Assembly (NCBI GenBank): GCA_036381215.1
Contig: DASVDF010000091.1
Span: 72,070 to 136,069 of the forward strand
From: IDS-8 sp036381215
GTDB taxonomy: Bacteria; Pseudomonadota; Gammaproteobacteria; Steroidobacterales; Woeseiaceae
Reading direction: 5' to 3'
DNA: 64,000 nt
This document shows positions 1 through 8,957 of the stretch, in pieces. The stretch's first letter is position 1. Every line of letters starts with the position of its first letter. The position numbers and the translations under genes are program-made. Below the pieces are notes generated by a model. The model was not told the DNA's origin. It saw only the letters and a list, made by a program, of their open reading frames with translations, and made no database searches.

Positions 1-1
1 G

Positions 2-190
2 TCGGACCTCGTCGGCACTCTGCTGCGGCTGCGTACAGGGGATCGGGCCGGGGCGCTGGAGCTCGCCCGGGCGCTGCCGCCGGAAGGCGCCGACCGCCGC
101 TTCCTCGTCGCCTGCCTCGAGGACGTCACGGGCACGGCCCTCGACGCGCCGGCGGGAGCGCCACGGGTTTGCCGGAGGGGGCCGGCGTGA
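2..190 (+). CDS. C-terminal fragment of an unrecognised protein (start outside window)
   Basis: An open frame enters from the left edge and ends at a TGA at 188-190, giving 62 residues. The segment is Leu/Ala/Arg rich (for example LLRLRTGDRAGALELARAL), which suggests amphipathic helices of the TPR/HEAT kind, but no family is recognisable from so short a piece. An AGGAG at about 207-211 and a decayed cytochrome gene follow directly, so it could be the last gene of an operon that once continued into that cytochrome. The coding call rests on the open frame and typical high-GC codon use only. Confidence 0.45.
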   Translation, partial: SDLVGTLLRLRTGDRAGALELARALPPEGADRRFLVACLEDVTGTALDAPAGAPRVCRRGPA

Positions 191-218
191 CGGCGGGGCA
201 ATCACCAGGAGAGTCGCC

Positions 219-878
219 ATAACGCGGACCAACGCCCGCCCGCCGTCGTCGACGTTGCCCGCCTTGCTGCCGCTGCTCGGCCTGCTGTTCGCAAACGGCG
301 CGGCGCAGGCACAGCTCATCCGGACCTGCGCGTGCGCCCGTTCTTCGCCCAGGGAGGTACGTTTGCGAGACGGTTTATGACGACGAGAAGGGCGTCTTCA
401 ACCACCTGTTCGCCACCGTCGCGGCGCGCTTCGACGTGCAGGACGACGGGGAACCTCTGCCGAAGCTCGTGCCGCAAGGGCGCCGGTTCCTGGTCTCAAG
501 GGCCACGATCTCGGCCCGGCGTTCTTCGAGCGCGAGTACAACGGCAGCCATGTCAGCGAGTTCGTCACCGAGCCGCTGTGGGGCGTCGCCACGACGGCGC
601 CTTACGGCCACGACGGGCGCAGCATCAACCTCGAGGAGGTCATACTGCGACACGGCGGCGAGGCGGAAGCCGCACGCGACGCTTTCGTGGCGCTCGGCGA
701 CAACGACCGCCGCAAGATCCTCGAATTCCTCGATACGCTGATACTCTTCCCGCCGGACGACACCGCGTCCAACCTGAACCCCGGCGTCCCGGGCAGCGTC
801 GATCTCCAGGATCCCGCACAGCACGGCAGCATCGACTTGAGCGTGTTGTTCCGGGACGAGGCCCAGGGGCCGGAATGA
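219..878 (+). pseudogene. Decayed DUF1111-type di-haem cytochrome/oxidoreductase
   Basis: The remains of an exported di-haem cytochrome of the DUF1111 ('thiol oxidoreductase') kind are spread over several frames. A well-placed AGGAG (about 207-211) precedes ATA at 219-221 where an ATG would be expected; translation from there gives a clean signal peptide (TLPALLPLLGLLFANGAAQA). Family-like segments then continue in a second frame (about 325-360, LRVRPFFAQGG), a third (361-497, VCETVYDDEKGVFNHLF) and a fourth (498-878). The last carries the diagnostic C-terminus: LWGVATTAPYGHDGR, then ILRHGGEAEAARDAF. No CxxCH haem motif survives, so the central part must have been deleted. Lost start, frameshifts and missing haem sites together make a functional product very unlikely; the family name is a similarity judgement by eye. 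Confidence 0.7.
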
Positions 879-1425
879 CCCGCGCGACGGCCCGGACGGA
901 TCGCCGGAGCTTCTTGCGAAGCGCCGGGTAGTCGGCGCGCGGCCGCCGCTCGGCGGCGGGCCGTTTACGATGGCTTCCTGACCCTGAAAATGGCCTGAAA
1001 CGGCCGCGGTTGCCGGCCGGATTGCCCGGCGAGCGGTCAGGGGCGGCGAAAAGCGGCCTTTCGGCCGTCCGAACGCCCTCCTGCGGTGGATTTTTGCCCC
1101 GATCGGCGCGGCCGCAGCGTGCTGCCTGCGTGGGTCGTCCCCTTCGATCGGCCGTCCACACCCGCTGCTGGCATCCAAGGTCGGCATTTGCCGACGTGAA
1201 GCTCGCCGCGTGGACATTCAAAACCCGATTCAGTTCACGATTTTAACGGCGCCTGCATTTTTTTGTAAATGGAACATCGGTCACGATTTAATCTCTAAAG
1301 TTGCTATTATCGAAGCAGGAAACGAGCGATTTTCGTGTCGAATTCACAGGAACGAACAGCGAGTCACACTCGATGCTTCGACAAGTTTCATAACGAGCAA
1401 GAGGCGTAAGCCGGAGGAATTCGCA
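879..1425. other. Gene-free stretch with AT-rich leader before prkA
   Basis: No convincing gene is seen in these 547 bases. The first part is GC-rich and includes an imperfect inverted repeat around 935-960 (gccgccgctcggcggcgg), perhaps a relic terminator of the cytochrome gene. From about 1225 the base composition turns sharply AT-rich until the prkA start, unlike anything nearby. The stretch upstream of the prkA ATG is open in frame from 1210, but the encoded residues do not resemble PrkA N-termini, so it is read here as promoter and leader, not protein. Confidence 0.5.
1304..1310 (+). promoter_or_regulatory. Possible -10 element of the prkA operon
   Basis: The sequence CTATTAT lies in the AT-rich leader about 115 bases before the prkA start. 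It resembles an extended, sigma-S-type -10 element (CTATACT). No good -35 is visible upstream, which fits sigma-S promoters but proves nothing. In E. coli the orthologous yeaGH genes are known to be sigma-S and nitrogen-stress controlled; the assignment here is by that analogy. Confidence 0.25.
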
Positions 1426-3348
1426 ATGAGTATCTTCGCGAACTATCAGTCGCGTTACGAAGATACAGAAAAAGAAGAATACAGCCTTCAAGAATATCTA
1501 GAGATCTGCAAGACAGACAAGACTGCCTACGCGACCGCTGCCGAGCGGTTGCTGACCGCGATCGGCGAGCCGGAGCTGGTCGACACTTCCAAAGATCCCC
1601 GCCTGAGCCGGATCTTCTCCAACAAAGTCATCAAGAGATACCGCGAGTTCGATGACTTCTACGGCATGGAGGAGTGCATCGAGCAGATCGTCTCCTTCTT
1701 CAAACATGCCGCGCAGGGGTTGGAAGAGAAGAAGCAGATTCTCTATCTGCTCGGCCCGGTGGGCGGCGGCAAATCGTCACTGGCCGAGAAGCTGAAGCAG
1801 CTCATGGAGAAGGTACCCTTCTATTCACTGAAGGGCTCGCCCGTCCAGGAATCACCGCTCGGGCTCTTCAATCCGCGTGAGGATGCGAAGATCCTGCAGG
1901 AGGAATACGGAATCCCCGAACGGTACGTGCACACGATCATGTCCCCCTGGGCGGCAAAGCGGCTCAAGGAATACGGCGGCGACATCACGAAGTTCCGCGT
2001 CGTCAAGCAGCATCCCTCGACCCTCAACCAGATTGCGGTCTCGAAGACCGAGCCCGGGGACGAGAACAACCAGGACATCTCGTCGCTGGTCGGCAAGGTC
2101 GACATCCGCAAGCTCGAGCATTTCAAGCAGAACGATCCGGATGCCTACAGCTTCTCCGGCGGCCTGTGCCGCGCGAACCAGGGCATCCTGGAATTCGTGG
2201 AGATGTTCAAGGCGCCCATCAAGGTCCTGCACCCGCTGCTCACCGCGTCCCAGGAGGCGAACTACAACGGCACGGAAGCGATCGGCTCGATTCCGTTCGA
2301 AGGGATCATCCTTGCGCACTCGAACGAAGCGGAATGGCAGGCATTCAAGAACAATCGCAACAACGAGGCGTTCATCGATCGCGTCTACATCGTGAAGGTG
2401 CCGTACTGCCTGCAGGTCACGGAAGAAGTCAAGATTTACGAAAAGCTGCTGCGCAACAGCTCGCTGTCGCAGGCGCCGTGCGCGCCGGACACGCTGCGCA
2501 TGCTGGCGCAGTTCTCGGTGCTCACACGGCTCGTCGAGCCGGAGAACTCGAGCATCTACTCGAAAATGCGCGTGTACGACGGCGAGAGCCTGAAAGACAC
2601 GGATCCGAAGGCGAAGTCGATCCAGGAGTATCGCGACGCCGCCGGGGTCGACGAGGGCATGGAAGGTCTTTCCACGCGCTTCGCGTTCAAGATTCTGTCG
2701 AAGGTGTTCAACTTCGACACGACGGAGATCGCGGCCAACCCGGTGCACCTCCTGTATGTGCTGGAGAAGCAGATCGAGCACGAGCAGTTCCCGCCGGAGC
2801 TGCGCGACCGCTATCTCAACTTCATCAAGGAATACCTGACGCCGCGCTACATCGAATTCATCGGCAAGGAGATCCAGACGGCTTATCTCGAGTCCTACTC
2901 GGAATACGGCCAGAACGTATTCGACCGCTACATTACCTACGCCGATCTGTGGATCCAGGATCAGGACTACCGCAACCCGGAGACGGGCGAGAACCTGGAC
3001 CATGCGGCCCTGAACGACGAGCTGGAGAAGATCGAGAAGCCCGCGGGCATTTCGAACCCGAAGGATTTCCGGCACGAGGTCGTCAACTTCGTGCTGCGAG
3101 CACGCGCGGCGAACCACGGGAGGAACCCGGCCTGGACGAGCTACGAAAAGCTGAAGCTCGTCATCGAGAAGAACATGTTCGCGAACACCGAGGACCTGCT
3201 GCCCGTCATCTCCTTCAATCCCAAAGCGTCTTCCGAGGATCAGAAGAAGCACAGGGATTTCGTGGGTCGGATGACCGAGCACGGCTACACGGAGAAGCAG
3301 GTGAAGCTGCTGTCCGAGTGGTACCTGAGGGTGCGCAAATCGCGCTAA
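1426..3348 (+). CDS. prkA: PrkA family serine protein kinase (YeaG)
   Basis: A 640-residue PrkA/YeaG protein, full length for the family. The N-terminal AAA-type domain (about 20-380) has a Walker A loop GPVGGGKSS near residues 109-117; the C-terminal kinase-like PrkA domain follows (about 385-640). ATG 1426 is preferred over the longer in-frame extension because it has GGAGGA 9 bases upstream and the product then starts MSIFANYQSRYE, like known YeaG proteins. PrkA is a cytosolic AAA+ ATPase/kinase linked to starvation and stress adaptation; in E. coli it forms a stress module with YeaH. It is followed after 7 bases by yeaH and then spoVR, the classical three-gene arrangement. Function is known only in outline for the family. 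Confidence 0.95.
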   Translation: MSIFANYQSRYEDTEKEEYSLQEYLEICKTDKTAYATAAERLLTAIGEPELVDTSKDPRLSRIFSNKVIKRYREFDDFYGMEECIEQIVSFFKHAAQGLEEKKQILYLLGPVGGGKSSLAEKLKQLMEKVPFYSLKGSPVQESPLGLFNPREDAKILQEEYGIPERYVHTIMSPWAAKRLKEYGGDITKFRVVKQHPSTLNQIAVSKTEPGDENNQDISSLVGKVDIRKLEHFKQNDPDAYSFSGGLCRANQGILEFVEMFKAPIKVLHPLLTASQEANYNGTEAIGSIPFEGIILAHSNEAEWQAFKNNRNNEAFIDRVYIVKVPYCLQVTEEVKIYEKLLRNSSLSQAPCAPDTLRMLAQFSVLTRLVEPENSSIYSKMRVYDGESLKDTDPKAKSIQEYRDAAGVDEGMEGLSTRFAFKILSKVFNFDTTEIAANPVHLLYVLEKQIEHEQFPPELRDRYLNFIKEYLTPRYIEFIGKEIQTAYLESYSEYGQNVFDRYITYADLWIQDQDYRNPETGENLDHAALNDELEKIEKPAGISNPKDFRHEVVNFVLRARAANHGRNPAWTSYEKLKLVIEKNMFANTEDLLPVISFNPKASSEDQKKHRDFVGRMTEHGYTEKQVKLLSEWYLRVRKSR

Positions 3349-3355
3349 CAGCAAG

Positions 3356-4624
3356 ATGGCGTTCCTCATCATCGATCGCCGCCAGGAGAGCCGCAACAAG
3401 AGCGCAGTAAATCGGCAGCGATTCGTGCGGCGGTTCCGCAGGCACATCAAGGAAGCGGTCGCCGACGCCGTCAACCGGCGCAGCATCACGGACACCGATC
3501 GCGGCGACGAGATCAGTATCCCGCGCAAGGACATCTCCGAGCCGGTCTTCCGCCACGGCGCCGGTGGCCACCAGCGCCGCGTGCTGCCCGGCAACAAGGA
3601 GTTCGTGACCGGCGATCGCATCAAGCGTCCGCCCGGCGGTGGCGGCGGCTCCGGCCGCGGCAAGGCCAGCAACACGGGCGAAGGCATGGACGACTTCGTC
3701 TTCGAGCTGACGCGGCAGGAGTTCCTCGATTTCATGTTCGAGGACCTGGAGCTGCCGAATCTGGTGAAGAAGCAGCTCAAGGAAACGGATACCTTCCGCT
3801 TCCAGAAAGGCGGCTACACCAAGGTCGGAATCCCGGCGCGGCTCAACGTGCTGCAGTCGTTCAAGAGTGCGCATGCGCGCCGCATCGCACTGTCCGGCGC
3901 GATCAAGCGGGAGATGACCGAATTGCGGGAAGAGCTCGCGAGCCTCGGCGAGCCGCCGTCGTCCCCCGAGCGGGCGCGTGACATCAAGAACGAGCTCGAC
4001 CGGCTGGAGCGGCGCCTGAACCATATCCCGTTCCTCGACGACTTCGACCTGCGCTATAACAACCTGATCCAGCAGCCGCTGCCGACGAGCAACGCGGTCA
4101 TGTTCTGTCTCATGGACGTCTCCGGTTCCATGACGCAGGAGATAAAGGACCTCGCGAAGCGCTTTTTCATCCTGCTGCACCTGTTCCTCAAGCAGACATA
4201 CAAGAAAATCGACATCGTGTTCTTGCGCCACCACACCGTGGCGAGCGAGGTCGACGAGGACGAGTTCTTCTATTCGCGCGAGACGGGTGGCACGGTCGTC
4301 TCCAGCGTGCTGAAGCTGATGCGTGACATCATCCACGACCGCTACCCGACGTCGGACTGGAACATCTACGCCGCGCAGGCCTCGGACGGCGAGAACTGGC
4401 AGGACGATTCGCCGATCGCCCGCGACCTGCTGGTCAACAGCATCCTGCCCCTGGTCCAGTACTTCGCCTACGTGGAAATTTCGGAGCACACGGAGCAGGC
4501 GCTGTGGCGGGCTTACGAGGAGGTGCTGGAGAAGCACTCCGACTGCTTCGCCATGAAGCGCGTGACGAGCGCCGCGGATATCTACCCCGTGTTCCACGAG
4601 CTCTTCAAGAAGAAAGCACAATGA
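3356..4624 (+). CDS. yeaH: YeaH/YhbH family protein, DUF444 with von Willebrand A fold
   Basis: A 422-residue DUF444 protein. A basic N-terminus leads into a Gly-rich linker (PPGGGGGSGRG, about residues 91-101) and a C-terminal von Willebrand A-like domain with an intact metal-binding MIDAS motif DVSGSM at about 253-258. It lies 7 bases after prkA and its TGA overlaps the spoVR ATG (ATGA at 4621-4624), so the three are almost certainly co-translated. In E. coli YeaH interacts genetically with the YeaG kinase during nitrogen starvation. A scaffold or substrate-presenting role for the AAA+ kinase is a reasonable inference, because vWA proteins commonly partner AAA+ ATPases, but the sequence does not show it. 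Confidence 0.93.
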   Translation: MAFLIIDRRQESRNKSAVNRQRFVRRFRRHIKEAVADAVNRRSITDTDRGDEISIPRKDISEPVFRHGAGGHQRRVLPGNKEFVTGDRIKRPPGGGGGSGRGKASNTGEGMDDFVFELTRQEFLDFMFEDLELPNLVKKQLKETDTFRFQKGGYTKVGIPARLNVLQSFKSAHARRIALSGAIKREMTELREELASLGEPPSSPERARDIKNELDRLERRLNHIPFLDDFDLRYNNLIQQPLPTSNAVMFCLMDVSGSMTQEIKDLAKRFFILLHLFLKQTYKKIDIVFLRHHTVASEVDEDEFFYSRETGGTVVSSVLKLMRDIIHDRYPTSDWNIYAAQASDGENWQDDSPIARDLLVNSILPLVQYFAYVEISEHTEQALWRAYEEVLEKHSDCFAMKRVTSAADIYPVFHELFKKKAQ

Positions 4625-6150
4625 CCGAGCGCGTGCCGATTGCCGAGGGGTCGGAGTGGACCTTCGAGCTGCTCGAACGCTTCGAGCAGGAAATCTCCCG
4701 CATCGCCCGGGGGTACCGGCTCGATACCTACCCGAACCAGATCGAGATCATCACGGCCGAGCAGATGATGGACCGCTACTCGTCCATCGGCATGCCGCTC
4801 GGCTATCACCACTGGTCACTGGGCAAGCAATTCCTTTCCACCGAACAGCACTATCGCCGCGGCCACATGGGCCTCGCTTACGAGCTCGTCATCAATTCGA
4901 ACCCCTGCATCGCCTACCTGATGGAGGAGAACACGCTGGCAATGCAGGCGCTGGTGATCGCGCATGCCTGCTTCGGGCACAACTCCTTCTTCAAGAGCAA
5001 CTACGTGTTCCGGACGTGGACCGACGCGAGTGCGATCGTCAATTACCTGCTGTTCGCCCGCAACTACATTGCCGAATGCGAGGAGCGTTACGGCCTGGAT
5101 GCCACGGAATCCCTGCTGGATTCCTGTCATGCGCTGATGAATTACGGGGTGGACCGGTTCCGGCGCCCGCGGGCGATATCGGCAGAAGATGAGAAGCGCC
5201 GCCAGGACGAACGTGAAGCCTTTCTGCAGCAGCAGGTCAACGACCTGTGGCGCACGGTGCCGAAGAAGGCACCGCACCACGAGGAGCGCTGGCCGAAATT
5301 CCCCAAGGAGCCGCAGGAGAACCTGCTCTACTTCATCGAGAAGAATGCGCCGCTCCTCGAGCCATGGGAACGCGAGGTCGTGCGCATCGTCCGCAAGATC
5401 GCGCAGTATTTTTATCCGCAGCGCCAGACCAAGGTCATGAATGAAGGCTGGGCCACGTTCTGGCACTACAACCTGCTGAACACGTTGTATGACGAGGGCC
5501 TCGTCTCCGACGGCTTCATGTTCGAGATCCTGCAGTCGCACACGAACGTCACCTATCAGCCCGATTTCGACTCGCCCTGGTTCAGCGGCCTCAACCCGTA
5601 CACGCTCGGCTTTTCGATGTTCAACGACATCCGCCGGATCTGCGAGCATCCCACGGCAGAGGACCGCGAGTGGTTCCCGGACCTCGCCGGGCGCGACTGG
5701 CTCGATGCGGTGCACCACGCGATGGAGAATTTCAAGGACGAGAGCTTCATCCTGCAGTACCTTTCGCCAACGATCATCCGCGACCTGAAGCTTTTCAGCA
5801 TCGTCGACGACGACTGGGAAAAGGAGATCGAGGTCAGCGCCATACACGACGACCAGGGTTATCGGCGCATTCGCGAGGGCCTTTCGGACCAGTACAACCT
5901 GAGCAAGCAGGAGCCGAACATCCAGGTGCATGAGGTCGACCTCCGCGGGAACCGCTCGATCACGCTGCGCCACATCCAGCACGACCGCATTCCGCTGGAC
6001 AAGGAAGATGCCAAGGCGGTGATGAAGCACCTGCACGCGCTGTGGCGCTTCGACGTGCGCCTGGAGTCGATCCAGGACGGGAAGGTCACGGCGAGCTATG
6101 TGTGTGACGACGAGAGCGTGCGCCGCCTGGCAGGAGACGCGATCGCCTGA
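4621..6150 (+). CDS. spoVR: SpoVR family protein (YcgB)
   Basis: A 509-residue SpoVR/YcgB protein, full length compared with E. coli YcgB. ATG 4621 sits inside the stop of yeaH (ATGA). Recognisable features are the N-terminal WTFELLERFEQEI, the family segment HACFGHNSFFKSNYVFRTW (about residues 117-136) and a His/Glu-containing NEGWATFWHY motif, which suggests a metalloprotein-like core, although no activity has been established for the family. In Bacillus the name comes from a spore cortex defect; in Proteobacteria it travels with prkA and yeaH in non-sporulating cells, so a stress role together with the kinase is the best reading. No signal peptide or membrane segment is seen. Confidence 0.93.
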   Translation: MTERVPIAEGSEWTFELLERFEQEISRIARGYRLDTYPNQIEIITAEQMMDRYSSIGMPLGYHHWSLGKQFLSTEQHYRRGHMGLAYELVINSNPCIAYLMEENTLAMQALVIAHACFGHNSFFKSNYVFRTWTDASAIVNYLLFARNYIAECEERYGLDATESLLDSCHALMNYGVDRFRRPRAISAEDEKRRQDEREAFLQQQVNDLWRTVPKKAPHHEERWPKFPKEPQENLLYFIEKNAPLLEPWEREVVRIVRKIAQYFYPQRQTKVMNEGWATFWHYNLLNTLYDEGLVSDGFMFEILQSHTNVTYQPDFDSPWFSGLNPYTLGFSMFNDIRRICEHPTAEDREWFPDLAGRDWLDAVHHAMENFKDESFILQYLSPTIIRDLKLFSIVDDDWEKEIEVSAIHDDQGYRRIREGLSDQYNLSKQEPNIQVHEVDLRGNRSITLRHIQHDRIPLDKEDAKAVMKHLHALWRFDVRLESIQDGKVTASYVCDDESVRRLAGDAIA

Positions 6151-6231
6151 CGTGCGGCAGCGCCTGCCCGGGCTCGCGGCGCGCGCGCTCTGACCCGGGT
6201 CCCCACCCGGTCACTCGCTGCACCGTTTGTG

Positions 6232-6254
6232 GAAATTGCCGTCCCGGCAATTTC
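6232..6254. terminator. Perfect 9-bp hairpin after the prkA-yeaH-spoVR operon
   Basis: GAAATTGCC and GGCAATTTC form a perfect 9-bp stem around a 5-base loop, about 80 bases after the spoVR stop. It lacks a clear T-run (TACCGGAATTATTT follows), so it may be a weak terminator, an mRNA-stabilising hairpin, or an operator for the downstream PRC-barrel gene. Confidence 0.35.
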
Positions 6255-6379
6255 TACCGGAATTATTTGCCTCTCCGGACCTTTGTGGCGGTGGCGCCGC
6301 GCGGCGCGCGCGCGCATGCCCCTTGGCACGCCGTTTGCAGGCCACTGGGCCCCAGACCATGCCATGAGGAGGTCTATCG

Positions 6380-6892
6380 ATGAAGAAAACAGCAGCAATT
6401 CTCGCCGGGATCATGCTCGCCAGCGGCACGACATGGGCCGCCTTGCAGGAGAGCGCAACCCAAAGCACGGACCCGCACAGTTCGACACAGTCCGACGAGC
6501 CCACCGGCGATCCGGAAATGGGCACCTTGCCGGAAGGCGAGAACGCCTACGGCGAGGAGGTCGGCGAGCAGTCCGCTCACGACTTGTCGCAGATGAGCGC
6601 CGAGGAGCTTGCCGGCAGAACCGTCATGACGACGAGCGGCGAGGAAATCGGCACCATCGAGCAGGTCGGCTACAGCAGCACGGACCAGGAGAAGGTCGCA
6701 ACGATCAACGTCGGCGGATTCCTCGGCGTGGGCGAAAAGCTGATTGCCGTCCCATTGTCCGAGCTGCAAATGGGCAGCGACGACAGCCTGCAGACGACCA
6801 TGACCCGCGAAGAGATCCAGTCGCAGCCGGAGTTCGATCCGTCGAGCCTGAGCACGGACGAGCAACCACAGAGCGAAGACAAGGACTGGTAA
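6380..6892 (+). CDS. Exported PRC-barrel domain protein
   Basis: A 170-residue protein with an N-terminal signal peptide (MKKTAAILAGIMLASGTTWA, cleavage near 20-21), then a low-complexity Ser/Thr/Gln/Glu-rich linker, then a PRC-barrel domain (about 72-150) with the typical pattern GRTVMTTSGEEIGTIEQV and an IAVPLSELQM strand. The start has a strong GAGGAGG site. PRC-barrels in small exported proteins are common in stress and desiccation clusters of Proteobacteria and act as interaction modules. The next three genes (a helical hydrophilic protein, a YqjE-like and a DUF3618-like protein) fit such a cluster. The composition is strongly acidic; the actual ligand is unknown. Confidence 0.8.
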   Translation: MKKTAAILAGIMLASGTTWAALQESATQSTDPHSSTQSDEPTGDPEMGTLPEGENAYGEEVGEQSAHDLSQMSAEELAGRTVMTTSGEEIGTIEQVGYSSTDQEKVATINVGGFLGVGEKLIAVPLSELQMGSDDSLQTTMTREEIQSQPEFDPSSLSTDEQPQSEDKDW

Positions 6893-7000
6893 CCCTCCGG
6901 CAGTGGGGTCGCGAACACTCCCGGCCCGTGAGCCCTGCGGCTCGCGGGCCGGCCAGGCGGCTTGCCCACCGCGGAGACCCAACCCCACGAGGAATGCATC

Positions 7001-7633
7001 ATGAACAGGCGCGCAAGCGACGATACGGGAGCCACGCCCACGCAGCGTGGCAGCACGGGCGGCGAGGAGGCCGCCCGGAACACGCGTGAGACCGCGCAAC
7101 AGGCGGCGGAAACCGGCAAGGAGCGGCTCGAGGCCGGAGCCGAGCAGGCCGCCGGAAGCGTCGACGCCGTGGCCGAAGCCGTCGGCACGGCCGCATCGCG
7201 GCTCGGAGAAATGGACCACGAAGGCCTGGCCGATTACGCCAACCGGCTTGCCACCTGGCTGAGCGAGATGTCCGGCAAGCTGCGCAACCGGAACGTCGAT
7301 GAGATCACCGGCGATCTCCGCGGCATCGCAGAGCGCAACCCGGCCTTGTTCTTTCTCGGCAGCATCGGCGTGGGACTCGCCCTCTCCCGTTTCGCGAAAG
7401 CGAGCGGCGAGCGCGCCCGCGCCGACGGTGCCGCAGGCAGGCCCGCGTGGACGCGAGGTGATGACGAAAAGCCAACCGAATCCGAATGGACCGGCGAGGA
7501 CGACGTCGCCACCCGCGAGCTCGAGCCTGCCGAGCCGGGCATTTCGACCTACGAGGGCACTGATCGCGGCACGTCCGGGCGTGCGGCGGATCGGCCGATT
7601 ACCCCGGATTCCAGTGGAGGTGGCGGACTATGA
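7001..7633 (+). CDS. Hydrophilic helical protein with one membrane-associating segment
   Basis: A 210-residue protein, Ala/Glu/Thr-rich at the N-terminus (helical, LEA-like composition: ARNTRETAQQAAETGKERL), with a DUF883/CsbD-like helical middle and a short hydrophobic stretch near residues 118-132 (ALFFLGSIGVGLALS). The C-terminal 70 residues are disordered and charged. ATG 7001 is preferred over an in-frame start 39 bases upstream because it lies at a normal distance from AGGAATG and matches the beginning of related proteins. Its stop overlaps the next ATG (ATGA at 7630), so it heads a three-gene coupled operon. This resembles the first gene of YqjD/YqjE-type envelope-stress operons; no enzyme function is suggested. 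Confidence 0.7.
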   Translation: MNRRASDDTGATPTQRGSTGGEEAARNTRETAQQAAETGKERLEAGAEQAAGSVDAVAEAVGTAASRLGEMDHEGLADYANRLATWLSEMSGKLRNRNVDEITGDLRGIAERNPALFFLGSIGVGLALSRFAKASGERARADGAAGRPAWTRGDDEKPTESEWTGEDDVATRELEPAEPGISTYEGTDRGTSGRAADRPITPDSSGGGGL

Positions 7634-8118
7634 ACAGGCAGGAACCGGGCTCGAGCCCGGGTATGCACCCGGAGAACGGGCGAGGCGCGGGCGGCGACGG
7701 CGGCGGCGTCGAGCATTACGAAGGCACGACAGGGCGCTATGCGGACGAATCGGTGCCCGGGCTGTTTCGCAAGCTCGCAACCGACGTCTCGACATTGTTC
7801 CGGCAGGAAGTCGCGCTCGCGCGCTCCGAGATGACCTCGGCCGTCAGCGACGTCCAGAGTGGCATCACCTCGATCGCCATGGGCGGCGGCGTGCTCTATG
7901 CAGGCATCCTGTTCCTGCTTGGCGGTGTGATGCTGCTGATCTCCCAGTGGGTGGGATTGATGTGGGCCGCCTTCATCGTCGGCGCGGTGGTGACCGTCAT
8001 TGGCCTGATCATGCTGGCGGCCGGCAAGAAGAAGATGAGCGCCGAATCGATGAAACCGGATCGCACCGTTGACTCCCTGAGGAAGGACGCGGATCTCGCA
8101 AGGAGGAAAGTGCAATGA
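7630..8118 (+). CDS. YqjE-like phage-holin superfamily membrane protein (DUF1469)
   Basis: A 162-residue protein. After a flexible Gly-rich N-terminus, LFRKLATDVSTLFRQEVALARSE (about residues 37-59) is the amphipathic helix typical of the DUF1469/Phage_holin_3_6 family. Two transmembrane segments follow (about 76-102 and 106-133), then a basic tail. It starts inside the stop of the previous gene and its own stop overlaps the following ATG at 8115, so translation of all three is coupled. Members, such as E. coli YqjE, are inner-membrane proteins of general stress operons; the holin name reflects topology and does not imply phage origin. Confidence 0.82.
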   Translation: MNRQEPGSSPGMHPENGRGAGGDGGGVEHYEGTTGRYADESVPGLFRKLATDVSTLFRQEVALARSEMTSAVSDVQSGITSIAMGGGVLYAGILFLLGGVMLLISQWVGLMWAAFIVGAVVTVIGLIMLAAGKKKMSAESMKPDRTVDSLRKDADLARRKVQ

Positions 8119-8942
8119 ACAGCGGAATACATCCGCCGGAGACCCGCGAGCCGCAGGAGCTCGAGAGGGACATCGACCGCACCCGGTCGAGCCTCGGTCG
8201 CACGATGGAGGAACTGGAGAACCGGCTGTCGCCCGGGCAGCTCGTTGACCAGGCGCTCTCGATGGGCCGCCAGCACGGCGGTGAGCTTGCGAGCAATCTC
8301 GGCCGTTCCGTCGAGAACAATCCCTTGCCGCTCCTCCTGACTGCGGTCGGCATCGCATGGCTGATGCTGTCTTCCAACGAGCCGCGCGCGAGCCGCCGGG
8401 CGACGTACGGCGAGGCCGGCGACGGCGACTTCATGGAAGGCGCGAAAGACCGGCTGGAAGGCGCGAAGGACCGCCTGCACGGTGGCATGGAGTCCGCGAA
8501 GTCGGCCGCCGGCGCCGTCGGCGAGGGCGCTGCACGGGCGCGCCACGCCATTGGTGACACCGTGAGTCACACCGGCGAGCGCGTACGCTATGCCGGCGAG
8601 CGCATGCGCATGCAAAGCGGCCGCATGCGCGAAGGTTTCGGGCGAATGCTCGACGAGCAGCCGCTGCTCGCCGGTGCGATCGGCATCGGGATCGGAGCAG
8701 CGCTCGGCGCCATCCTGCCGCGCACCGAGTCCGAGGATCGCCTGCTCGGTGAGACGCGGGACAGCGCAGCGCGGCGGTTGAAGGAGCGTGCGGCGGAAGC
8801 GTACGAAGACGTGCGCGACATGGCCTCCGAGATGATGCCGGAGCTCCAGGAGGCGGCGATGGGCGCGACCGGTGTCGGCAACGAGCACGCGGCCGTGCCG
8901 CAGCACGCCGCGGGCGAATCCGAGATCCGCCGCGATCACTGA
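8115..8942 (+). CDS. DUF3618 domain protein with YqjD-like tail
   Basis: A 275-residue protein starting with the DUF3618 signature (LERDIDRTRSSLGRTMEEL, residues 13-31), a helical segment that ends in LSPGQLVDQAL. A short hydrophobic helix follows near 72-88 (LPLLLTAVGIAWLMLS), then a long Ala/Gly/Arg-rich helical region, and a second Gly-rich hydrophobic segment (about 180-197, LLAGAIGIGIGAALGAIL) of the kind found in ElaB/YqjD proteins that anchor to the inner membrane. This is a two-anchor version of the usual one. It is the last gene of the coupled trio; a REP-like palindrome lies 16 bases downstream. A role in membrane or ribosome-associated stress adaptation is inferred from the families only. 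Confidence 0.78.
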   Translation: MNSGIHPPETREPQELERDIDRTRSSLGRTMEELENRLSPGQLVDQALSMGRQHGGELASNLGRSVENNPLPLLLTAVGIAWLMLSSNEPRASRRATYGEAGDGDFMEGAKDRLEGAKDRLHGGMESAKSAAGAVGEGAARARHAIGDTVSHTGERVRYAGERMRMQSGRMREGFGRMLDEQPLLAGAIGIGIGAALGAILPRTESEDRLLGETRDSAARRLKERAAEAYEDVRDMASEMMPELQEAAMGATGVGNEHAAVPQHAAGESEIRRDH

Positions 8943-8957
8943 TCGCGCGCGACCCCC

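Noticed and set aside
1210..1425. An N-terminal extension of PrkA
   Set aside because: The extension is in frame but AT-rich, lacks family similarity, and ATG 1426 has an ideal ribosome site.
1852..3780. A 642-codon minus-strand frame opposite prkA
   Set aside because: It shadows the PrkA gene; no plausible protein features.
7630..8118. Phage remnant because of the holin-superfamily name
   Set aside because: The gene is a YqjE-like member of a host stress operon; no phage genes are nearby.
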